The notes beneath the pieces are model-generated. The model was not told the origin of the DNA, did not search any database, and saw only the letters and a program-made list of their open reading frames with translations. This document shows positions 57,750-64,000 of a stretch of DNA of 64,000 nt, piece after piece; position 1 is the first letter of the stretch; every line of letters begins with the position of its first letter. The position numbers and the translations under genes were made by a program. Origin of the DNA: Trichomonas vaginalis G3 (Eukaryota; Parabasalia; Trichomonadida; Trichomonadidae); assembly GCF_026262505.1 (NCBI RefSeq), contig NC_067205.1:20147645-20211644 (forward strand), in the 5' to 3' direction.

Positions 57750-58597
57750 ATGCTTCCAATAGAAAAGGAAACTTCTAGAGTTGCTACAACTAAACCATTA
57801 GATGAACTTTTTACGAATGTCGGTCAAAAGTTTGAGACAGAGACCGTAAAGCATGAAGGCTATCGTTTTGACTACCCGTTAAGATGGCTAAGAGACCCAT
57901 CCGTCACAAAAGCTATTGGCTTTCGTAGAATGAAGTTCATTTCAGAAGCCATACATGGTTTCCCATTTACGGTCGGTTTTGAAGTTCGATACTATAACAA
58001 AGAAAAACGTACGTATGAGAAATTTGAACAGGGAAAACTTTTACAAGTTAGTTTGCTTGTAAACTTAGAAACAACTCTTCAAGCTTTTCAAGAAAAAATA
58101 AACGATATCTATCTCGAATATGCAAAGCAGTATAACATTGACGAGGGAGAGTACCATCTCGATATTATATATGACAGGAAAAATGCAACTGTTAAAATCA
58201 ATAGAATAGAAGACCTTGGAGAAAACGTTTATATTTCTACAAAATATAACAACTTGGCATGGTATAGATTTTTGAGGATGTTAAATCAGCCTGCAGCATA
58301 TCCAGTACACCCGGACTTTTATGAAGTCGAAAACCCTAATGGAACATATGAAAATGTTTTCGACTCAGATGCTATTATAGTTCATGCTTCATTTTCTGGT
58401 GCACAAAACTCTTTTTTATGCTTGGCAAATGACTTTTACGAAAAACCTACAAAGCTATATGAACCACCGAGTGGAAGTATTTCAGACTTTCAAGTATGGT
58501 TACTACAGATGGAAGAAAGAGAATAGTTCCATTATACCATGCGTTTTACTTAGAACTTAGTTTCATATACAACTACTATCGAACGGTAAAAATATAA
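57750..58597 (+). pseudogene. Second structural-family member (FDYP...KAIGFRR)
   Basis: Starts MLPIEKETSRVATTKPLDEL, with FDYPLRWLRDPSVTKAIGFR near residue 38 and YEPPSGSISDFQVW near the end. Roughly a third identical by eye to 50194-51054. Eighteen bases separate it from the divergent fibre-like gene, so the two likely share a promoter region; a role at the fibre base is an attractive guess. Broken. Confidence 0.6.
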
Positions 58598-58601
58598 TTT
58601 T

Positions 58602-58844
58602 TTAATACGGTTGAGGTGTTGGATTTGGTTGCCAACTTGACTGTGGTGCAGGTTCAGGCTGTTGTATAACAGGAGCTTGTTCTTCTGGTTCAGGGTCTTT
58701 AGGTATAATACCAACGAACTGACCTACTCTTTTACCAATATTTTTGACACCGTTCCAAATTCCTCTTCCGACAGATTTTATTCCATTCCATATACCTCTT
58801 CCAACATTTCGAAAGAAGTTTCCAATACTACTGAAGAAACCCAT
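58602..58844 (-). CDS. Amphipathic basic protein, 80 aa (membrane-active candidate)
   Basis: MGFFSSIGNFFRNVGRGIWN, then an 11-residue repeat GIWNGIKSVGR / GIWNGVKNIGK giving a strongly amphipathic cationic helix, then an acidic-Pro hinge (PKDPEPEEQAPV) and a Pro/Gln tail. Such helices disrupt membranes (compare the lytic helix of adenovirus protein VI, by character only). It follows the structural gene with four bases between the stops. Looks whole. Confidence 0.6.
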   Translation of the reverse strand: MGFFSSIGNFFRNVGRGIWNGIKSVGRGIWNGVKNIGKRVGQFVGIIPKDPEPEEQAPVIQQPEPAPQSSWQPNPTPQPY

Positions 58845-58862
58845 TTTACTATATGTAAAAAT

Positions 58863-59225
58863 CTAATGTCCGCCTAGTCTCTTACGTTTCCTGTTGAGTT
58901 CCATAGCATTCTTTAACTGGAGCTCATACATTCTGTTTCTCCTCTGGTAGAAAACATACTCTGGGTCAACTCCTGTGTTCGCGTCATCTGCATAGAGTTG
59001 TTTATATCCCACTTCAGGGTTTGTATAAAACTCTTTCCATCTCATATTTGCATACCATGGTGGCAAACTTAACGCAGCGTCATTTGACATGGCAGTTTGC
59101 ATTTGTACATCTGTTGGCACTTGACCATAGTTTGCCATTGCAGTTTGTATTCTAACTTCATTTGGAATATTCTCTGGGTTTGGTTGTCCAGGTTGCTGTG
59201 CATTCGCTAAGTTCTGTGCGTCCAT
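58863..59225 (-). CDS. Hypothetical Maverick protein, 120 aa
   Basis: Starts MDAQNLANAQQPGQPNPENI. Two imperfect repeats (VRIQTAMANYGQVPTD and VQMQTAMSNDAALSLP), a Trp/Tyr-rich middle (WYANMRWKEFYTNPEVGYKQ) and a basic end (RKRKRLGGH), with a Gly-Gly near the C-terminus. Small virion-type composition, no family recognised. Looks whole. Confidence 0.5.
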   Translation of the reverse strand: MDAQNLANAQQPGQPNPENIPNEVRIQTAMANYGQVPTDVQMQTAMSNDAALSLPPWYANMRWKEFYTNPEVGYKQLYADDANTGVDPEYVFYQRRNRMYELQLKNAMELNRKRKRLGGH

Positions 59226-59248
59226 TTAATATTAGATAAAAATATCTC

Positions 59249-59380
59249 TTACGAGTACATATACTGAACATTTGCAGGCATCGGTTCATCTTCATATTCT
59301 CTGTACTTTTCTGCCACGTCAAAGAAATAGATGACACAATGGAAAAAACCTAAAACAAGTAGTCCTATTTCAAACCACAT
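59249..59380 (-). CDS. Small single-pass membrane protein, 43 aa
   Basis: MWFEIGLLVLGFFHCVIYFF, a hydrophobic segment long enough to span a membrane, followed by a charged tail (DVAEKYREYEDEPMPANVQY) ending MYS. Overlaps the end of the methyltransferase gene by 16 bases. Small membrane proteins are common in virus-like elements. ATG start; real-gene status is supported by position between other element genes and the good hydrophobic profile. Confidence 0.45.
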   Translation of the reverse strand: MWFEIGLLVLGFFHCVIYFFDVAEKYREYEDEPMPANVQYMYS

Positions 59381-60181
59381 TTACTTACCAATAAAATTTC
59401 TTTGTTATGACACTTTCTCCGGTTTATAGGACCTCTCTCATATTCTATCTTGTCATATTTAAACACATAGTCATGTATGTCCTCTAACCATCTCATAACG
59501 GTTTCCAAACCACTTTTATCGGATGTAAAGTAAAAGCATGGATGGTTATGTAAAACGTCTAAAGTTTCTAAAGAGTCTCTCAAAGTCCAGTCTACTTGGT
59601 ATTGAAAATCGTATGTTATAGAACGGCGGGTCTACTATAAAGAAAACATTTTCCTTGTCTTTAAATTTTTCATACAACTCTGTCCAATGACATCTCACAA
59701 ACTCTATACCCTCAATATATTTTTCTATGTCCTCTTTGAAAACCTTTGTATAGTTAAGATATAAAACGTTTGACATAAGTGTTTCAATGTCATGAACTCT
59801 TATAGAACCACTATATAATAGTCTAGCAGATATACTATCCCAGTCTATATATTCTACTTTTTTCAAAACCTCTCTGACAATATTTTTCTTATCTAATGGT
59901 ATACGTTCCATCTTACCTATAGGTATCTTTTCTTTCAACTCACTCAATATTTTGTTTGTGTCTGGTATATGTTTGAGACGGTTCATATAGTTGTCGAAGT
60001 CATTGCATATAATCTTTGAGTCTGGGAATACGGTATGGCACAGATGGGATATATAGAAACTTCCACCGAACAAATCTACAAATGTTAGACCATTCGGTAG
60101 TTTCTTAAGTTCTCTCAATAGAATATCTTTACATCTACTCTTATTTCCAAAGAAGGGTAACGGTGGTTTTGTAAAATTCAT
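59365..60181 (-). pseudogene. Dam-type (D12 class) N6-adenine DNA methyltransferase
   Basis: Would methylate adenine in DNA. Motif I-like PLPFFGNKSR at residues 7-16, TFVDLFGGSFYISH near 33-46, motif IV VDPPF near 187-191 (DPPY/F class) and a C-terminal CFYFTSDKSGLETVMRWLED ... INRRKCHNKEILL segment, the usual order for D12 enzymes (alpha class: FxGxK before DPPY). N6-adenine is the main DNA modification reported for Trichomonas vaginalis. It is the outermost gene of Maverick-R; the C-terminal third is duplicated at the other end (35585-35800). Broken. Confidence 0.85.
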
Positions 60182-60233
60182 TTTATATATATAATAAAAA
60201 TGTTTTTACCTGAAAAAGTGACAGAAAAGGCTT

Positions 60234-60485
60234 CTCAAAGTATACTTCTTTGAACGCCCGTAACTTTACTGTAGCGACGATAGACCCTTACTTGTCCGGA
60301 CATAGTTATACTATTTTGAGTCCTCTACCGAAAAGTCAACAGCAACGACTTTCAAAAATTTTAAGGGCTAGAAGTCACGAAGTGCCTGGGAAGCCCGACA
60401 ACACCCAAAAAAACCTCATTTTATACCTCATTGCATACTAAACATCTTTGGGGCTAGAGGGCACGAAGTGCCTGGAGGCCCCACT

Positions 60486-60521
<36 letters not shown>
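60234..60521. repeat. Right terminal inverted repeat of Maverick-R
   Basis: Complement of 35311-35590 with few differences: GGCTTCTCAAAGTATACTT, TTGTCCGGACATAGTTATAC, the GGGCTAG...GGAAGCC and GGCACTTCGTGCC-type hairpins, then CCACTCCC and a 33-base T run. The same sequence in the same orientation ends Maverick-L at 28591-28917. Confidence 0.92.
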
Positions 60522-60522
<1 letters not shown>

Positions 60523-60525
<3 letters not shown>

Positions 60526-61230
60526 CTAAATGATAATATGATTTATAATATAAATAAAATATTTTCAAGTCCAATAAATCAAAATTGATATTTTAAAAAA
60601 AACTAATTAAGAATTCAGTGATAATTTTATCAAATATTACAAGACAATATGATTTATAAGCAGAATAAAATATTTATTATTAAATTTGAAAAAACACTTT
60701 TTTTTATAAAAAAATTCGGGCTATTTATCTTATATATATATTATACAATGATTTGACATATATAGTATAATAGAAATATCATAAAAACTAACATCCATTC
60801 GAATAAAATATATTTTGTCCATTTACGAGTCATCAGCAATATAAGTTATACTATAATTTTCCACTTTACATCCAGAACTAGTGCATATCGATGGCTTCGA
60901 TGGCGTTTTATCGATTTATCACAGGCGAAATCATTATCAAGAAGTCATCGGCAGCCATTTCATTCTAGAATATCGAACTATTTGCTTACAATTTAATTTA
61001 AAATCATCTGATAATTTTATATTTTATAGGTGTTATATTCACAATGATATATATTTTATAATATTGAACATGAGTTGAACAAATCTCCACCTTACTGAAA
61101 TAATATATGTTAATTGAATTCTTATAGGTCTATTGAAATCATATATGTCTATTGAAATATTGTATGCCTATTGAAATTTTATATATCTTTAGAAAAATTG
61201 TAAAATAATTCAAATTTTCAAGAAAGAGCA
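60523..61230. other. Intergenic, AT-rich
   Basis: No gene seen. About 61124-61200 holds three or four degenerate copies of TCTATTGAAATNNTATATG. A 65-codon frame at 60881-61078 lacks any recognisable feature. Confidence 0.5.
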
Positions 61231-61243
61231 TTTGACTTCATTT

Positions 61244-62593
61244 ATGAATAAGAAAAAAGGTCATTCGTCCTCAAGCCAAAGAGCTGCTCAATCAGCATCA
61301 CAGAGGACCCAAGCTCCAAGTACTACGCCTGTACAAAGTCATTCATCACATCAGAATACTGCGCCTGCACAGAGTATTTCACCACATCAAAATACCACGC
61401 CCGTACAAATTGATCCACCACATCAAAATACCACGCCCGTACCAAATCCTGAACCACTTCAAGATACAGATGATCCAATAGCATTTTTTGCTCAAAGGGA
61501 AATCGATTACATCGCCACTTTTGCTGACGCTCCAATAATTCCAGATCCTCCAAAAAAACAAAAAGAACCACTTAAAATAAGAATAGAAGAAATTTTACAC
61601 AATGACGATAATAATACATTAATTAAATTAACAAATCTTACGTGCAAAGATTTTCGAGATCTTATAAGACTTTTCATCCCTTCAATTGAATTACATCATT
61701 ATAAGAATACTAGGGTTTCAATGGAAGCACGTTTATTAATTACATTAACATGGCTTAAACACGCTCCTGGATTCGAAGAATTGGCCGATAAATTCGGTAT
61801 CAAAAAGACACACACAAGGCAAATTATCATTGATGTGATCGATGCAATTGGTTCTAAAATCGGCCGAGAATATGTGAAATGGCGATCATTTATTAAATGG
61901 GATGATCGCGAAAAATCAAAAGAATATCCTTATATGTTGGGAGCACTTGATGCCACAGTTCAAGAGATACCCAGAAGTGCCAATCAAGAAAAATATTATT
62001 CAGGCAAACATAAAATATGCTGCATCAAAACTCAGTGCTTTGTAAGCCCAAAAGGATTTCTTTTACATTATTCCAAACCAATCAGAGGAAAGAGACATGA
62101 TTTTCATTTGTTTAGGAAATCCAACACATTGATAAGCAAATTAAAAGCAGAAGCAGATAAGATGAAAGCAGAAATCGATCAAATACCAGTCCTTTTGGCA
62201 GACTCTGGCTATCAAGGAATTCATCAAATTATTCCATGGGCATTAATTCCATACAAGCGCAGAAAAAATAGCGAATTAACTGCTGAGCAGAAGACATTCA
62301 ATAAAAAATTGTCAAGCAGCAGAATAATTGTGGAAAATTACTTCTCCAGACTCAAACAATATTGGAGAGTAATTGGAGGAAAGTGGCCCTTACATGTTGA
62401 TAATGATCTCACTTTTTATCACAAAACATTTGGCATGTGCGCTGGCTTGACAAACAAACTCTTGTACAGGAGGCCACTTCGTAAAGGCGCAGAAAAATGG
62501 GATTTCCTTGACTTAGACAGCATGGATGAAACAACAGATGCATATAATTACACAGATTCAGCTTCAGAGAGTGATAGCGCCAACTTATATTGA
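61244..62593 (+). CDS. DDE_Tnp_4 (PIF/Harbinger or IS5-like) transposase, 449 aa
   Basis: The first in-frame ATG is at 61244, directly after TCATTT (61238-61243), a fair initiator match. N-terminal 100 residues are Ser/Pro/Gln-rich with 13-residue repeats (HQNTTPVQIDPP). Residues about 150-200 are a HTH_Tnp_4-like helix-turn-helix (TRVSMEARLLITLTWLKHAP). The DDE domain has Asp in LGALDATVQEIPR (about 236), Asp in LLADSGYQGI (about 320) and Glu in IIVENYFSRLKQYWRV (about 364), with RGKRHDFHLFR between. The C-terminal tail is acidic. The frame is unbroken, so it may be active or domesticated; no clear terminal inverted repeats flank it, and no Myb-like partner gene is visible. Confidence 0.82.
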   Translation: MNKKKGHSSSSQRAAQSASQRTQAPSTTPVQSHSSHQNTAPAQSISPHQNTTPVQIDPPHQNTTPVPNPEPLQDTDDPIAFFAQREIDYIATFADAPIIPDPPKKQKEPLKIRIEEILHNDDNNTLIKLTNLTCKDFRDLIRLFIPSIELHHYKNTRVSMEARLLITLTWLKHAPGFEELADKFGIKKTHTRQIIIDVIDAIGSKIGREYVKWRSFIKWDDREKSKEYPYMLGALDATVQEIPRSANQEKYYSGKHKICCIKTQCFVSPKGFLLHYSKPIRGKRHDFHLFRKSNTLISKLKAEADKMKAEIDQIPVLLADSGYQGIHQIIPWALIPYKRRKNSELTAEQKTFNKKLSSSRIIVENYFSRLKQYWRVIGGKWPLHVDNDLTFYHKTFGMCAGLTNKLLYRRPLRKGAEKWDFLDLDSMDETTDAYNYTDSASESDSANLY

Positions 62594-62679
62594 GTAAAAA
62601 AATATCTTTTATATTAATATAATTTTTATTCAACATAAAAAAATATTAAATAATAAAAATATTTTTTTAATATTTGCTA

Positions 62680-62864
62680 ATGTCAAAAATGATTGAAAAG
62701 TGACGGTGGTTTGCGGTTTGACATGATATGAGTTGATTGGATATTTTATTTTTGTTCACCTGAAAGATATTATTGGATATTATTGAAATAATTGTAATAA
62801 AAGCAATATTAGTAATGATTGTCAAAATTTGTTTGAAATGTGACAACGGTTTGCGGTTTGACAT
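62680..62864. repeat. Two direct copies of a 45-bp unit ending TTTGCGGTTTGACAT
   Basis: 62680-62724 and 62820-62864 share TGTCAAAA...TGA, GTGAC...GGTTTGCGGTTTGACAT. Each lies after the transposase gene; they could be subterminal transposon sites. Confidence 0.65.
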
Positions 62865-62915
62865 CTTATTTGTTAATACATTTTAAACGAATTTTGACAA
62901 TCATTACTAACATTG
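62804..62915. repeat. 38-bp inverted repeat around a 36-bp loop
   Basis: Arms 62804-62841 and 62878-62915 are complementary except for three bases (core TTAGTAATGATTGTCAAAAT). The loop contains the TTTGCGGTTTGACAT motif. Could be the remnant of a nested terminal repeat. Confidence 0.75.
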
Positions 62916-62916
62916 A

Positions 62917-63190
62917 TACACTTCCAATAATTACATTGTTGATCCACTTCCATCACTAACATTGTTGATTCATTTCCAGTATTTGAGTTGCTTATCCACT
63001 ACTATTATTGACGTTGTTAATTTACCTCCATTAATTGCATTGTTGATCCAGCTCCATAATAAACATTGTTGAACCATATCCATAATAAACATTGTTAAGC
63101 CATTTCCAGTATTTGAATTATTGACCCACTCCCATTATTAATATTGTTGATCTACCTCCATTAATGTTAAAATTGTTGATACGCATTCCT
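62917..63190. repeat. Degenerate minisatellite of about 31 bp
   Basis: About eight degenerate units built on ACATTGTTGATCCACTTCCA and related forms (ATTGTTGAACCATATCC, ATTGTTGATCTACCTCC). No coding potential. Confidence 0.7.
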
Positions 63191-64000
63191 TAATATATTT
63201 ATTTTAATTTGTTGTTAACTAAATAAAACCTCCTAAATAATAACTAAAAGAACCTGCATTATCTCTGAATATACTCATTTTTAATTAAATACTTATTATT
63301 GTGATTATTTATTTTTATATTATAGTTAAACCTAATTAAATGAACTCACAATACATTAAAACACTTTATAATTACAAATGGATAATAAATTATTGACCAA
63401 TTCTCATTTCTAAGTAACGAAATCAAAAATGTGAATTATATCAATATGACACTTTTAACCTTTTTTAATCCGAAAAATCCAAAATACAATTTATACACAT
63501 ATTTAAGCAATATAATTATATATGTGATGATAGATCTCCATGATCAGAGTTTCGAGTTTTATTGAGTATTCATTGGACATCAAAGTTGAATCAAAGCAGC
63601 AAAAGTGAAATTTTCCGAGGAAATTTTGATGTAGCGAATTTTTTGTGTGAGCATTAATAGATCGAAATCACAAGAGAATATAATACCTCGCTACATATAC
63701 TATTATATTATCATGTGAAATAAGAATGTTGAATCAATATCAACTGAGATATAATAGTATATAAAAAGTATTTTTATCATAGCTAAAAAAGAGATTTTTC
63801 ACATGACAAAATTCTCAATGGAGAAAAACCATCTATATCCTACATATAACGTATAACGCATTGTTTTATACTTAAACACTTCTCTATGGATATATCTTGC
63901 GTAACATATATCTATCAGACTCGCTCATTTATTAAGCTATTAATAAAAATAGTATTCCATGAAAATCGTTTTTCCATTATATTATCCGTGAAATGCGGTG
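63191..64000. other. AT-rich non-coding tract
   Basis: No gene found. Two short inverted pairs (ATATACTATTATAT / ATATAATAGTATAT near 63695 and 63752; CATGTGAAA / TTTCACATG near 63711 and 63799) are the only structure noticed. Confidence 0.5.

Larger units (their letters stand above)
35311..60521. mobile_element. Maverick-R: near full-length Maverick/Polinton
   Basis: About 25.2 kb. Terminal inverted repeats lie at 35311-35590 and 60234-60521, each beginning with an A run (24 bases) or ending with a T run (33 bases). The bases AACAC occur directly outside both ends (35306-35310 and 60522-60526), a probable target duplication; Polintons usually duplicate about 6 bp. Gene content: structural proteins, SF3 helicase, packaging ATPase, KilA-N cassette, HNH endonuclease, polymerase B, integrase, fibre-like protein, adenine methyltransferase. 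Several genes look whole (large structural protein, major capsid, polymerase, KilA-N genes, HNH); others are broken, about ten breaks in all. Insertion is recent, judged from the near-identity of the terminal repeats. Confidence 0.93.

Noticed and set aside
60881-61078. 65-codon frame MHIDGFDGVLSIYHRRNHYQ...
   Set aside because: Short, no initiator motif, no relatives recognised; left as intergenic.

Overview
The window looks like nuclear DNA of the parasitic protist Trichomonas vaginalis or a very close trichomonad. The evidence is AT-rich, almost intron-free DNA packed with Maverick/Polinton elements, a Tvmar1-type mariner, a Mutator-like (MULE) transposase and a DDE_Tnp_4 transposase. A small gene at 28964-29527 also has a classic trichomonad initiator motif (TCATTTCTAATA) touching its ATG. 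No rRNA, tRNA or CRISPR array was recognised.

Layout from left to right. (1) 1-3523: a fragment of a diverged Maverick (packaging-ATPase relic, a structural-protein relic, a Gly/Ala-rich basic protein, a small protein related to HNH-endonuclease tails). (2) 3524-9571: a MULE-type unit whose transposase frame runs out of about 58 tandem 48-bp repeats. (3) 9572-28917: Maverick-L, a badly broken Maverick with one terminal repeat and a cut integrase end. (4) 28918-35310: host DNA with a small gene, a Pro-rich gene split near its 3' end by a mariner, a CGCGATTT-rich tract and three back-to-back perfect hairpins. (5) 35311-60521: Maverick-R, about 25.2 kb, with terminal inverted repeats of about 255 bp, A/T homopolymers at both extreme ends and a probable AACAC target duplication. 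(6) 60522-64000: a DDE_Tnp_4 transposase gene and short repeats.

Maverick-L and Maverick-R are close relatives (roughly 2% protein difference in the major capsid gene by eye). They lie in opposite orientation with their capsid ends facing each other across 6.4 kb. The shared core is a large coiled-coil/Pro-Gln structural protein, probable double-jelly-roll major capsid protein, several small proteins, probable minor capsid protein, SF3 helicase, packaging ATPase, family-B DNA polymerase, HNH endonuclease, small amphipathic proteins and a retroviral-type integrase. Between the ATPase and polymerase blocks lies a variable cassette of KilA-N proteins, proline-rich proteins and repeats that differs between the copies. 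The right end of Maverick-R also carries a tail-fibre-like protein resembling tailed-phage fibres and a Dam-type (D12) adenine methyltransferase. Both elements are treated here as fossils: Maverick-L has many breaks (on the order of twenty), Maverick-R fewer (on the order of ten), and several genes in each look whole.
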